In this document: piece after piece, positions 43,275 to 52,973 of the stretch
Position numbering within the stretch: position 1 is the stretch's first letter
How the letters are laid out: every line of letters begins with the position of its first letter
Source: Planctomycetia bacterium
Lineage (GTDB): Bacteria; Planctomycetota; UBA8108; UBA1146
Direction of reading: 5' to 3'
Length of the DNA: 64,000 nucleotides
Assembly: GCA_012269595.1 (NCBI GenBank)
Contig: JAAXJX010000058.1
Location: 10,251 to 74,250 of the forward strand
The notes under the pieces: generated by a model
Databases searched by the model: none
Told to the model about the DNA's origin: nothing
Seen by the model: the letters and a program-made list of their open reading frames with translations, nothing else
Position numbers and translations under genes: made by a program

Positions 43275-43757
43275 ATGAAGATTGTGCCGAGTCCCTGTTT
43301 CAGACGGATCCCTCTGTTGTTGCTCGCCATTTCCGCAATCTTGCTTCCTGGCTGTGTCGAGAGAAGCTTGCTGATCCGTACAGAACCTGCTGGAGCCCGG
43401 GTTTTCCTCAATGGTCAAGACAAGGGAATCACACCAGCCAAAATCCCCTTCGATTTCTACGGAACCTGGGATCTTCAAATCCGGATGGAAGAGAACGAGT
43501 TGCGTGGCTCTCGCTCACTCAAGCCGATTCGGGAAAAGGTGCGCCTCGATAGACCCTGGCACCAGATGTTCCCCTTCGATCTCTTCACTGAGATTCTCTA
43601 TCCTGGAACACTGCAGGTAGAACACGTTCTTGAATACACCTTCGAGCCTCAGGATCTTGATGCCCTGCGTGACGCATTTCATGAGGCAGCAAGACAAGAA
43701 GGCGTTCAGCCTCCCCTCGAAAACAAGTCCGCCACCGGTTCCGGCGATCGCCGGTGA
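43275..43757 (+). CDS. PEGA-domain lipoprotein
   Basis: A 160-residue predicted lipoprotein: signal peptide RIPLLLLAISAILLPGC with lipobox LPGC, then a PEGA domain (LLIRTEPAGARVFLNGQDKGITPAKIPF). PEGA domains are small beta-sandwich modules found on cell-surface lipoproteins. The rest has REKVRLDRPWHQMFPFDLFTEILYPG and a short polar tail, matching the pattern of many such lipoproteins. ATG 43275 has GGAGAAAG upstream; the frame open upstream to 43131 is antisense to ykgJ and lacks a ribosome site. The GTGA overlap at the end couples it to murD. Confidence 0.8.
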   Translation: MKIVPSPCFRRIPLLLLAISAILLPGCVERSLLIRTEPAGARVFLNGQDKGITPAKIPFDFYGTWDLQIRMEENELRGSRSLKPIREKVRLDRPWHQMFPFDLFTEILYPGTLQVEHVLEYTFEPQDLDALRDAFHEAARQEGVQPPLENKSATGSGDRR

Positions 43758-45136
43758 CTTCGTCAGCGACCCAATTCGAAGAACTGGAATTCATGGGACC
43801 CGACCGGGATCCGGACCAGTTGGCTGGACTGCAAGTTCTCGTTCTCGGCCTTGGCACCCATGGTGGCGGCACAGATCTGATCGACTTTCTTCATGCAAGG
43901 GGAGCACAGGTTTCGGTCAGTGACACTGCTTCCGCTTCGGAGCTCTCCGCTTCCATCGATCTCATCGCAGGAAAAGTAAAGCGAGAGCAGATTCATACCG
44001 GCGGACATCATCCCGAGCACCTCGAAGGAATCGACTGGGTCGTCGTCAATCCGGCGATTCCACCTGCAGCGGCATTTTTACAAGAGGTGCACCTGTCCGG
44101 GGTTCGGGTCGTCACCGAGTTGGGACTCTTTTTGGCGTGGGCCCCCCATGAACATTTGGCAGCGGTCACTGGAACCAATGGAAAAAGCACCGTCTGCGCC
44201 CTTGTGAAGGAAATGCTGCTCGCCTCCGGGGTTCCGGTTGAAGTCGGAGGCAACTTTGGTGGCAGCCTGCTGAAGAAACTCGGGGCTTCCACAGAAGAGA
44301 CTCGCTGGATCGTTGAGATCTCCTCGTTTCAGGCATCTCGCCTCGGGCTTGAGATTCCCCGTCCTCCCCTCGTCGCCCTGACCTGCTTCGCTCCCGATCA
44401 CCTGGATTGGCACGGGGATGAAGCCACTTATTTTCAGGCCAAGATGAATTTGCTCCGGGGTCCACATCGAAAACCGGCCAAGGTCATCGTTGAAAAGAAC
44501 AGTCCTTTCGTGAACGCGTTGGACTCCCTGGTAACGAAACCACAGGTCGTTTCTCCGGAAGCAGCGGAACTCCTTGAGACTCTCGAGCCACACCATATCT
44601 CTCCAGCCCTCACCGGTGACACCGGTCACTCCAATCTTGAGTTGGCCACAACCCTTGCCCGGGAATTGGGTGCCAGTATCAAAGGTTGCCGGATCGCAGC
44701 AGAAAAATTCCAGGGACTGCCCCACCGTTTTGAATTCGTCCCCGGAAAAGACGACCTGATTTACATCAACGATTCAAAAGCGACCACACCCGATGCCACG
44801 ATTTCGGCACTGTCGAGACTGGACGGTCCCGTCCACTGGCTTTGCGGGGGCAAAGACAAGGGAATCGACATCGCTGCGCTGGTTTCATACTGCAAATCAG
44901 CAAACGTTTCTGTCTATCCCTATGGTGAATCCGCAGGAAAACTGGCTCACCATTTTGAGAAGGCACCGCAATTCGAGACTCTGGAACAGGCTTTCCATGA
45001 CGCCCGAAACTGCGCCCGTGCAGGAGAGACCATCCTTTGCAGCCCCGCCTATCCCTCGTATGACCAGTTCGCCTCTTTTGAAGAACGGGGTGAAGCATTC
45101 CGCAAACTGGTCGCTTCCGTGACGCCAGCCCGCTGA
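43754..45136 (+). CDS. murD: UDP-N-acetylmuramoylalanine-D-glutamate ligase MurD
   Basis: A 460-residue Mur ligase that adds D-Glu to UDP-MurNAc-L-Ala in peptidoglycan synthesis. Recognisable parts are the N-terminal Rossmann-like domain (LVLGLGTHGGGTDLIDFLHARGA), the ATP-binding P-loop GTNGKST, IVEISSFQASRL, CFAPDHLDWHGDEATYFQAKMNLL, INDSKATTPDATISAL and WLCGGKDKGIDIAAL. SSFQ and the DSKAT motif distinguish MurD from other Mur ligases. GTG at 43754 overlaps the previous stop (GTGA); ATG 43793 is an alternative. Its presence shows peptidoglycan synthesis, as in most Planctomycetota. Confidence 0.94.
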   Translation: MTSSATQFEELEFMGPDRDPDQLAGLQVLVLGLGTHGGGTDLIDFLHARGAQVSVSDTASASELSASIDLIAGKVKREQIHTGGHHPEHLEGIDWVVVNPAIPPAAAFLQEVHLSGVRVVTELGLFLAWAPHEHLAAVTGTNGKSTVCALVKEMLLASGVPVEVGGNFGGSLLKKLGASTEETRWIVEISSFQASRLGLEIPRPPLVALTCFAPDHLDWHGDEATYFQAKMNLLRGPHRKPAKVIVEKNSPFVNALDSLVTKPQVVSPEAAELLETLEPHHISPALTGDTGHSNLELATTLARELGASIKGCRIAAEKFQGLPHRFEFVPGKDDLIYINDSKATTPDATISALSRLDGPVHWLCGGKDKGIDIAALVSYCKSANVSVYPYGESAGKLAHHFEKAPQFETLEQAFHDARNCARAGETILCSPAYPSYDQFASFEERGEAFRKLVASVTPAR

Positions 45137-45241
45137 ATCAACGACATTTTTCAGGACGCATGTGAGGGCAGGGACTGGACCTGTCAGGAAATTGGGTCCA
45201 ATCTGGGTCTGTTTTTCCCGTTGAAGTTGGAGCAGATTTCC

Positions 45242-46615
45242 GTGGCCAAATCTCACACCGTCTACCTGTGCCTCGAGTGCGGTTCTACCCATGAACGCTA
45301 TATGGGCCGTTGCCCCGATTGCGGCACCTTCAACTCCCTCTCCGAGCACAAGGTCAAGGAAGACAAACCGGGTCGCAGTGCACCCCGCTTGAGTGGTGAA
45401 CAGAGTGAAGCAGTGCCCATTGGTGAAATAGAAGCACGGGAAGAGGACCGGATTCAATCCGGTCTCGGTGAAGTCGATCGGGTTCTCGGGGGAGGACTGG
45501 TCCCCGGAAGCGGCATTCTTCTCTCTGGCGAACCTGGCATCGGCAAGTCGACTCTATTACTGCAAGTCGCCCAGTCAGTGGCATCAGAACAGGGAGGAAA
45601 CCAGCGTTTCCTCTATGTCACCGGTGAGGAGTCCGCAGCTCAGGTGAGATTGAGGGCGGATCGAATCGGTGTCTCCGGAGACCAGTTGTGGCTTCTCTCG
45701 GAATGTGACCTTGAAGCGATCGAGGCTCAGGTCAAAAAAACGTCCCCCGCGGTGGTCGGCATCGACAGTATCCAGACGGTTCGCTGGGATGATCTCCCTG
45801 CTGGAGCCGGCGGAGTCGTGCAGGTTCGCGAAGTTACAGCCAGGCTGATTTCGCTGGCGCGGCAAGAGGGATTCGCCCTGCTTCTCGTGGGCCATGTCAC
45901 CAAGGATGGAACCGTTGCCGGACCCAGAACCCTCGAGCACATGGTTGATGGTGTTCTGCAATTTGAGGGTGAGAGGGGCAATGCCCTGCGAATCCTTCGA
46001 GGACTGAAGAACCGCTTTGGATCCACGGAAGAGGTGGGCATCTTCGAAATGCGGGCCGATGGTCTTCACGAAATCGACAACCCTTCAGGCCTGCTCCTTT
46101 CCGATCGCTCCACCGCCTCTCCAGGATCTGCCACTGCTGCGATTCTCGAGGGAACGCGCCCCCTGTTGATCGAGGTTCAGGCCCTCGTCAGCCCGGCGGC
46201 CCATGGATCTCCGGCAAGAAAATGTTCCGGCATCGATGCGGCAAGACTCTCGATGCTGGCTGCGGTGCTCGAAAAGCGTCTGGGTATTCCCCTTGGCGGG
46301 TGCGATATTCACGCCAACGTGGTCGGTGGCGTCAAGTTGCGGGGGACCGCAGGGGACCTCGCTCTCGCAGCAGCATTGCTCTCCTCTTTTCACGATCGCC
46401 CACTCCCCAGAGACCTCGTCTTCGCCGGCGAAGTCGGGCTTCTCGGTGAGGTGCGCCCGGTTCCCGGCACGCGCCAACGCCTTGAAGAATCTGCTCGCCT
46501 TGGATTCAACATCGCCTGCGTGGCTCCCGGCAGTCTCGAAGACTCTGGTCCCAAGGGAATGAAAGTACACGAGGTTCCCGAACTGGCCCAACTCGCTCGC
46601 AGGTTTGTCGACTGA
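45242..46615 (+). CDS. radA: DNA repair protein RadA
   Basis: A 457-residue RecA-like recombination helicase. Zinc finger CLECG (then CPDCG) is followed by the RecA-type ATPase core with Walker A GEPGIGKST, the RadA-specific KNRFGS motif (LKNRFGSTEEVGIFEM) and a Lon-protease-like C-terminal domain (KCSGIDAARLSMLAAVLEKRLG, then DIHANVVGGVKLRGTAGDLALAAALLSS). GTG 45242 with GGAG nine bases upstream fits the RadA N-terminus; a TTG at 45221 adds seven residues. It ends in a TGATG overlap with the PAP2 gene. Confidence 0.94.
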   Translation: MAKSHTVYLCLECGSTHERYMGRCPDCGTFNSLSEHKVKEDKPGRSAPRLSGEQSEAVPIGEIEAREEDRIQSGLGEVDRVLGGGLVPGSGILLSGEPGIGKSTLLLQVAQSVASEQGGNQRFLYVTGEESAAQVRLRADRIGVSGDQLWLLSECDLEAIEAQVKKTSPAVVGIDSIQTVRWDDLPAGAGGVVQVREVTARLISLARQEGFALLLVGHVTKDGTVAGPRTLEHMVDGVLQFEGERGNALRILRGLKNRFGSTEEVGIFEMRADGLHEIDNPSGLLLSDRSTASPGSATAAILEGTRPLLIEVQALVSPAAHGSPARKCSGIDAARLSMLAAVLEKRLGIPLGGCDIHANVVGGVKLRGTAGDLALAAALLSSFHDRPLPRDLVFAGEVGLLGEVRPVPGTRQRLEESARLGFNIACVAPGSLEDSGPKGMKVHEVPELAQLARRFVD

Positions 46616-47442
46616 TGCCCGCTTCACAGATCGCCCCGGATTGGGATCCCAACCAGTTCGCAGGCTTGCGCCGCTGGAGTCTGCTCCTGTTTGTTACGGG
46701 ACTGTTGTTCTTCACTGCTTCCCGGATTCCCCTGTTCAACATCGAAAACAATCCGGCGCTTCAGGCGTGGGAGTCCTTCTATTCAGAAAAAGGGCAAGCA
46801 AACCCAAAGCGTTGGCCGCTAACCGATCAACCCGGGGTGACTTTTGACCAGCAAATGATTCTGGAAGTTCGAACTGCCTATGACCCCGGTGAAGCCGCAC
46901 CAACATGGCTTCACTCTTTGCGACGCTTCGCCTCACTGACCACCCACTTGGCAGAAGGGTACGCTGTCGTGGCCCTGCTATTGCTGCTGACCATCTTCAC
47001 CCGGGTGAAGTCAACTTGGCGTGATTGGCGTGGACCGGTTCAAGGAGCCTTTCTGGGGGCGATCACAGCGGGAGTTGCAGTTCAGGGGCTCAAGATCCTG
47101 ATCGGCCGCGGCCGGCCCAATGAATTGATCTACAGGGCGTGGCCAGATTGGCAGCCGATCTCACTTGAACACAGCCATCACAGTCTTCCCTCCGGACACT
47201 CCACTGCCGCTGGTGTGATGGTGACCATGTTGTGCGTGCTCTTTCCCCGGTGGAGTGGGCTGTGGATCCTGCTGGGAATCTGGCTCTGTGCGACGAGAGT
47301 CCTGACTGCAGAGCACTGGCCCTCCGACACGATTCCGGGATTTCTCCTCGGTGCCCTGTGCAGTGCCTTCTGGATCGGCAGATTTCAACGCGGTATAGAA
47401 CGAAACCAGAGAGACACGTCCAACCAGCGCCCATTGGAATAA
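46615..47442 (+). CDS. PAP2-family membrane phosphatase
   Basis: A 275-residue membrane protein. The three PAP2 signature blocks are present: K-x6-RP in KILIGRGRPNEL, PSGH in SLPSGHSTAAGV, and the R-x5-H-x3-D block as RVLTAEHWPSD. Hydrophobic helices flank them. Family members dephosphorylate lipid phosphates such as undecaprenyl diphosphate or phosphatidate in the membrane. It is co-translated with radA (TGATG). The 3' end overlaps the convergent glycosyltransferase gene by 58 bases. Confidence 0.9.
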   Translation: MPASQIAPDWDPNQFAGLRRWSLLLFVTGLLFFTASRIPLFNIENNPALQAWESFYSEKGQANPKRWPLTDQPGVTFDQQMILEVRTAYDPGEAAPTWLHSLRRFASLTTHLAEGYAVVALLLLLTIFTRVKSTWRDWRGPVQGAFLGAITAGVAVQGLKILIGRGRPNELIYRAWPDWQPISLEHSHHSLPSGHSTAAGVMVTMLCVLFPRWSGLWILLGIWLCATRVLTAEHWPSDTIPGFLLGALCSAFWIGRFQRGIERNQRDTSNQRPLE

Positions 47443-49085
47443 TTGAAAATCCGCTTCTCCCAGCTTTTCGTTACACGGGTTTGGTTCTGGAGAAGATCGA
47501 AAACCGGATCCGGCCCATCCTTCTCAACCGCAGAGATCAGCCAGGCACTGCCTTCCTGATTCATCCATGGTTCAACCGATTCCCATGCCAACTCTGTCAG
47601 ACCTGGTTGCCCGGGGATAGCCGGTGCCTCCAGTGCGTAGAGAAGAGAAGGTTCAAAGAAGCCCACCGTCGAAACAGGGGCTTTGGAACCCTGAGAACCC
47701 GAAGCCTCAATCATCTCCTTGATCGGTCTCGCAACCTTGCATTGGGGTTCCAGCCATCCAGCACCCAAAAGAAGGAAAGCCATTCCCAGAGCCACGAGCA
47801 GCGCACTGCCACCAGGTGCTCGCAGCGATTCAAAGGTGGACTGGTGATTCCATTGGAAAATGCTCCAGATTGCTGCGAGGAAAAGCAGCTGTGCCGGTAT
47901 CGCGATCAGTATCGACGCACTGATCTGGAACACCGCAACCCCCCATGCGATGACCAACAGTAACAGCATCAATACGGTCAACGCACGCCCGACCCTGAAG
48001 GAGAGGGAATTCCATACCGAAGAACTTCTCTCTCCAAAGGATGACCACAACCATCCCCCGGCAACGGCCACCCCGGGAAATGCAGAAAGGATGTAATGGG
48101 GTAACTTGGTTGCCACCAGAGTCATCAATAGAAGAACGGGCATCGTCAATCCTGCGAGAATCACCCGGGTCTTCCGATCATCGTTACCGTCAGGAGAACG
48201 CTGGAATAACCCCGGAATCAGAAGTGCAGAGATTGGAGCAGCTCCGACCAACAGTACCGGAAGATAAAAGGGCAGGGACACAAGCCAGCCAATGATTCCC
48301 GAAGCGCCATGACTCTCCAGTGGTTCCGAGATCCTCTGTAACACATGTCGACCCAGACCAATTTGCAACAGTTCTCCGCCCGTTTGCTGATTCGCCGGAA
48401 TTCCCCAGGCCAGGAAGCAGGCCAATGCGATGACTGTCGCTCCACTCGCCTCCCACCACCAGCGCCGATCCCACCGCACACCGGTTTTTCCCATCAAAGC
48501 AATGAAAGCGGTCCCAAGCCAAAAAGCACCCAGGCCCACGGGACCCTTCGCCAGTAGCGCCCATGCCAGAGCCAGTGAAAGGATCGCAAAATGACTGCTC
48601 TTTCTTCCATTCACAAGACGGTCCACCATCACTGCCAGGGAAACCGAGACTCCTGCCATCAGAATTCCATCTGCTGTCGCAGCAGTCCCGATAAAGATGG
48701 GGATGGGCATACACATCAACAGCCAAAGAGAGCGGCAGCCGAGTCGGCTTCCGCCGAGATTTCGACCGATATGGAAAGTGGCCAGTGCCATCACCAGAGA
48801 TCCAAGGATGGATGGCATTCGCACAGCGAGATCCGTCGCACCCCACCCGCGAATCCAGGGGTTCATACACCAGTAAATCAGGGGAGGTTTGTCAGCCCGG
48901 AGTTCACCATTGAAAGTGGGAACCAGATAGTCGCCGGTTTCCAGCATCTCGACCGCAGCCCGTGCAAAGCGCGGTTCGTCCCTGTCCCAAAGAGATGTGA
49001 AGGATGCGACCGCCAGATAAAAACAAAAACTGACCAGCACCAGTCCACACAGATAACGGGTTGACCACTCTTTGGGAGTCGTCAC
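47385..49085 (-). CDS. ArnT/PMT-like membrane glycosyltransferase
   Basis: A 566-residue polytopic protein of the GT-C superfamily. The first loop has the catalytic-site WDRDEPRFARAAVEML, and KPPLIYW follows, both hallmarks of ArnT/PMT (GT39/GT83) enzymes that move sugars from polyprenyl phosphate donors to lipid or protein. About twelve hydrophobic helices follow, then a polar C-terminal domain. GTG at 49085 overlaps the M48 stop (GTGA); a TTG at 49121 is a less likely start. The stop lies within the convergent PAP2 gene. Acceptor is unknown. Confidence 0.86.
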   Translation of the reverse strand: MTTPKEWSTRYLCGLVLVSFCFYLAVASFTSLWDRDEPRFARAAVEMLETGDYLVPTFNGELRADKPPLIYWCMNPWIRGWGATDLAVRMPSILGSLVMALATFHIGRNLGGSRLGCRSLWLLMCMPIPIFIGTAATADGILMAGVSVSLAVMVDRLVNGRKSSHFAILSLALAWALLAKGPVGLGAFWLGTAFIALMGKTGVRWDRRWWWEASGATVIALACFLAWGIPANQQTGGELLQIGLGRHVLQRISEPLESHGASGIIGWLVSLPFYLPVLLVGAAPISALLIPGLFQRSPDGNDDRKTRVILAGLTMPVLLLMTLVATKLPHYILSAFPGVAVAGGWLWSSFGERSSSVWNSLSFRVGRALTVLMLLLLVIAWGVAVFQISASILIAIPAQLLFLAAIWSIFQWNHQSTFESLRAPGGSALLVALGMAFLLLGAGWLEPQCKVARPIKEMIEASGSQGSKAPVSTVGFFEPSLLYALEAPAIPGQPGLTELAWESVEPWMNQEGSAWLISAVEKDGPDPVFDLLQNQTRVTKSWEKRIFNYSNGRWLDVSLWFRSIPR

Positions 49086-50209
49086 TTCAGTTTCCCCAAC
49101 GCTTCCTGAACCAGAGTCCAATCGATTTCCGGGGGTGAAACTGATCTGGGCTGATCGGTGATCCCTTTCGACTCAACCTGATCACGAATCGTCTGGGCGC
49201 GCTCTTCAGGATGGGGATGCGTCGAAAACCATGCGGGAGGTTGCTGCCCACCCTCTTCAGCCAGTCGCCCAAAGAAACGTGACATCGCCAAAGGGTCCCA
49301 GCCTGCCGCTGTCAGCATTTGAAGACCGACCGCATCCGCTTCTCTTTCATGGTCGCGACTGTATCCATTGCTCAACAGACTCTGAGCAGCCTCGCCTCCT
49401 GCCGCAGCCACCCCTCCCAGATCTCCGACCAGTAATTGTATTGCCAATCCGGTCGTCGCAACCTGGGTGATCTGGCGAATGCCGTGTCGTTCGGTGGCAT
49501 GGGCCAACTCGTGTGCGAGAACAGCAGCGACTTCGTCGGCAGATTTCGCATTTTCCAACAGACCGCTGAAGATGGTGATCGATCCCCCTGGAAGACAGTA
49601 GGCATTGATCTGAGGGTTTTTGACCAGAGTCCAATTCGGCTTCAGACCCTCGGCAGGCAAATGTGGCAACAGTGAATCGAAGATGGCTGCGGTTGCCTCC
49701 AACAGAACCGGATCCTCTACCACTTCATAATCCTGAAGCATCAATTCATGAATCGGTTCGCCAATCGTCTGATCCACCTCGATGGGTACCCAGTCGATGA
49801 CGTTCCGCGTCACGTGGCTGAGAAAAAAGAAACCCCCTGCAAACAGAGCCACCAGAATGATCCCTGCGAACCAGTAAAGCTGTGACTCTGATTTTTTTGT
49901 CTGGTAGAGGAGGCCTGCCATCGCTGTCAGTTCTTCCGACAATTCTGATGGGGCCACATCCTGCAACCGGGCATAGACTGCAGGGTTGCGTGTTGAAAAA
50001 CCGATATTGCTCGAAGTATCCAGTACATCGAGGCACTTGCCGACCACGCTGGCTTCACAGTGCTGAAGGTCCAGTGTTACTGGTGGAAAGTCTTTCGCAG
50101 AGAGGGTCACCTCACGCCCCCGAAAACTCAGGGTAGCCGGCCCCCCCACACCGAGAGAACCGCCATGACCGGTGACATCGAACTGATTCTGATCATCAGG
50201 ATCAGACAA
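49082..50209 (-). CDS. M48-family zinc metallopeptidase with a membrane helix
   Basis: A 375-residue protein. An N-terminal beta-rich domain (about residues 15-110, containing LSFRGREVTLSAKDFPPVTLDL) is followed by a membrane helix (about 124-142, LYWFAGIILVALFAGGFFF) and a C-terminal M48 peptidase domain. The zinc site is HELAHATERHG with third ligand Glu in DHEREADAVGLQML; WFSTHPHPEERAQTIRD is the family end motif. It resembles the Oma1/HtpX/BepA quality-control peptidases. The start is a TTG (50207-50209) overlapping the fdhA stop by eight bases. Confidence 0.86.
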   Translation of the reverse strand: MSDPDDQNQFDVTGHGGSLGVGGPATLSFRGREVTLSAKDFPPVTLDLQHCEASVVGKCLDVLDTSSNIGFSTRNPAVYARLQDVAPSELSEELTAMAGLLYQTKKSESQLYWFAGIILVALFAGGFFFLSHVTRNVIDWVPIEVDQTIGEPIHELMLQDYEVVEDPVLLEATAAIFDSLLPHLPAEGLKPNWTLVKNPQINAYCLPGGSITIFSGLLENAKSADEVAAVLAHELAHATERHGIRQITQVATTGLAIQLLVGDLGGVAAAGGEAAQSLLSNGYSRDHEREADAVGLQMLTAAGWDPLAMSRFFGRLAEEGGQQPPAWFSTHPHPEERAQTIRDQVESKGITDQPRSVSPPEIDWTLVQEALGKLK

Positions 50210-52973
50210 GGCCTGGCCCTTCTGGGTCCGCTCTCAATGCCTGTTCAGCTCCCAATCCGGATGGTGCTTCCACCCGCTCGATGGAAACCGCAGCCACCTT
50301 GAACTCGGGGGTCTCGGTGCGCGGGTCCACTTCCGGATTGGTGACGAAGTTGGTCATCACCTCTTCAGGGAAAGCAAAACTCATGAACACGGTTCCCCGG
50401 GGTGAGGTGCGAGTCACCGCCACGCGGGTAATCACCTCTCCCCTTCTGGATTTGATGCGCGCCCAGTCTCCATCGACCAGTCCAAGGCGATCGGAATCGG
50501 CGGGATGAATTTCCAGCCATTCATTGGGAACCAGAATCCGGAATCCACCGGAGCGGCCGGTCATGGTGTTGCTGTGGTACGTCGGCAATCGACGGCCCGT
50601 CGTCAGATAGAAGGGATACTCTTCATCCGGATTCTCTGAAGGGGGTACGTAATCGAGCAACTGCAATTTGCCTTTGCCGTTGAGGAATTCCCCTTCGTGA
50701 AGAACGGGGGTTCCGGGGTGATCCTTGTCCGGAACAGGCCAAGAAAGATCCCCCTTCTCGATACGATCGTAAGTCAATCCAGCATAGATGGGTGAGAGAG
50801 CCGCCAACTCAGCGAAGACCTCTTCACTGCTCTGGTATTCAAAATCGACCGGGGTCTCCATGCGCTGAGCCACCTGCGAAATGATCCACCAGTCCGGCTT
50901 CGCCTCACCGGGAGGATTGGCGGCCTTGCGAATCCGCTGTACCCGACGATCAGAGTTGGTGAAGAAACCATCGACCTCGGTGAAAGCAGCAGCGGGGAAG
51001 ACCACGTCAGCCAGCTTGGCGGTGTCGGTGAGGAACATGTCCTGCACGACGAGGAAATCCAGTGACTCCAGTGCCTTGGTGGTGTGTTTGACATCCGGAT
51101 CGGTGACCAGGGTGTTCTCCCCGCAGATCCACATCGCCTTGATCCGTCCATCGACGGCATGATCGAGAGCGGCAATCTTGGTGATCCCTTTCTTGGGATC
51201 CATCGGGACGCCCCACGCCTTCTCGAATTTCTCCTGGCAGGCGGGATCTTCCACGGACTGGAAGCCGGGATAGTTATTCGGCAATGCGCCACAGTCTCCG
51301 GCACCCTGAATATTGTTCTGTCCTCGCAGCGGATTGACCCCTGCCGACTTCTTGCCGAGGTTTCCGGTGATCAGCGCCAGATTGCAAAGGCTCTGAACGT
51401 TGCTTACACCACAGATGTGCTCGGTGATTCCCAATGTGTAGTAGATGCCGGCACTCTCCGCTTTGGCGTACTCGATGGCACACTCGCGAATCAACTCAGC
51501 AGGAACGCCAGAAATCTCTTCGGCATACTCCAGGGTGAAGGGTTGAAGATGCGCCTTCAACTCCTCGAAGCCCTCAACCCTCTCTTCGATGTATTCCTTG
51601 TCCTCGAGGCCTTCATCGATGATGACCTTGGCCATGGCATTGAAGAGGGCTACGTCAGAACCGAGCTTCAAGGGGAGATGGCCATCGGCGTATTCCGTCA
51701 GCGGAATCTTCCGGGGATCCACCACGTAGAGCTTGGCTCCTTTACGTACCGCTTTTTTCACACGCACCGCGATGATGGGGTGGCACTCGGTCATATTCGT
51801 GCCCACACACAGCATCATCTTTGCGTCTTCGATCTCCGGGATCGAGTTCGACATTGCTCCGCGTCCAATGGAAGCCGCCAGACCGGCGACAGTAGGACTG
51901 TGTCAGCCACGCGAACAGTTGTCGACCTGATTCGAATTCATGACCGCCCGGGTGAACTTCTGCAGCATGTAGGAACCTTCACCAGGGGCACGTCCGCTGG
52001 CGATGGCATAGAATGCCTTCGGTCCATGATCCGCTCGCACACTCATCAATTTCTGGGCGGTGTAATCGAAAGCCTCATCCCATGAAACCGGTGTCAGCTC
52101 ACCATTCTTGCGAATCAGCGGTCTCGTCAATCGATCTCCGGAGTTGACGAAATCAAACCCGAATTGACCTTTGACGCAAAGCGCTCCTTCGTTGACGGGC
52201 CCGTCGAGAACCGGAGTCACACCGATCATTTTTCCGTCACGACTGTGGAGATTGATGGAGCAACCGGTTCCACAGTAGGGACAGACGCTGCGGGTGACTT
52301 CCACCTCGCCAGGGATCTCTCCCTGACCGACCATCTTCTTGTCTGCCAACGCACCGGTCGGGCAGGTGTAGATGCACTGGCCGCAGAGAGTGCAATCGCT
52401 GTCCATCAAGCCGCCGTCGAATGCGGTGGCGATGCCTTTGTTCCAGCCACGACCAGTCATGGTAATCGCGTGGTCCGCTTCCACCTCATCGCAGATGCGA
52501 ACACAGCGATAACAGGAGATGCAGCGATCGTAGTCGCGCAAAAGGAATGGATTTGAATCATCTTTGGAAGCATTGCTGATGGCTCCCAGGAAACGCTCGC
52601 GACCCACATCGAGCTTTTCAGCCAGATCGTGGACTTCACAGGTACCGATGTCGCGACAACGGGGGCATTCATCATCCGGATTTTCCGAGAGCACCATCTC
52701 CATCAGCGTCGACTGCATTTTGCGAATCGGATCACTGCCGGTACGGATTTCCATTCCGGACTCTGCCTTGAGAGTGCAGGAGGAAGCGGGCAAACGTCGC
52801 CCTTCAACCTCGACGACACACAAGCGGCATGAACCGTAGGGATCCAGTCGCTCGTCATAGCAGAGGGTCGGAACAAAGGCTCCCTGACGACGGGCGACCT
52901 CAAGGACGGTTTCACCCGGCTGGAAGGTCACTTCCGCACCATCGATGGTCATCCTGTTTTCGTTACTCATCAT
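50202..52973 (-). CDS. fdhA: Selenocysteine-containing formate dehydrogenase large subunit (NAD-type)
   Basis: A single 923-residue gene with an in-frame UGA (51903-51905) decoded as Sec at codon 357. Upstream of it are a 2Fe-2S domain (YGSCRLCVVEVEG), a NuoG-like Cys-His cluster (CPRCRDIGTCEVHDLAE), two 4Fe-4S ferredoxin sites (CISCYRCVRIC and CTLCGQCIYTCPTG) and the Moly-4Fe4S CPYCGTGC. The Sec lies in the active-site stretch DNCSRG-Sec-HSPTVAGLA, where FdhF-type enzymes carry Sec or Cys. After it come the bis-MGD domains, ending in NSNTMTGRSGGFRILVPNEWLEI and the C-terminal dinucleotide-binding fold. Treating the UGA as a stop would split an otherwise intact protein. It follows the diaphorase gene with an 11-base overlap and reduces NAD through it. 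Confidence 0.92.
51863..51905 (-). promoter_or_regulatory. Bacterial SECIS element just after the fdhA UGA
   Basis: Counting the UGA as bases 1-3, U17 and the apical loop GGUCU at bases 22-26 fall at the same offsets as I recall for E. coli fdhF. The apical stem is CGCC/GGCG. A lower stem GUCC (bases 8-11) with GGAC (bases 40-43) closes the element. Confidence 0.85.

Noticed and set aside
51903-51905. Nonsense mutation or pseudogene in formate dehydrogenase
   Set aside because: The TGA falls exactly on the Sec/Cys active-site codon and a SECIS-like hairpin follows. All domains on both sides are intact.
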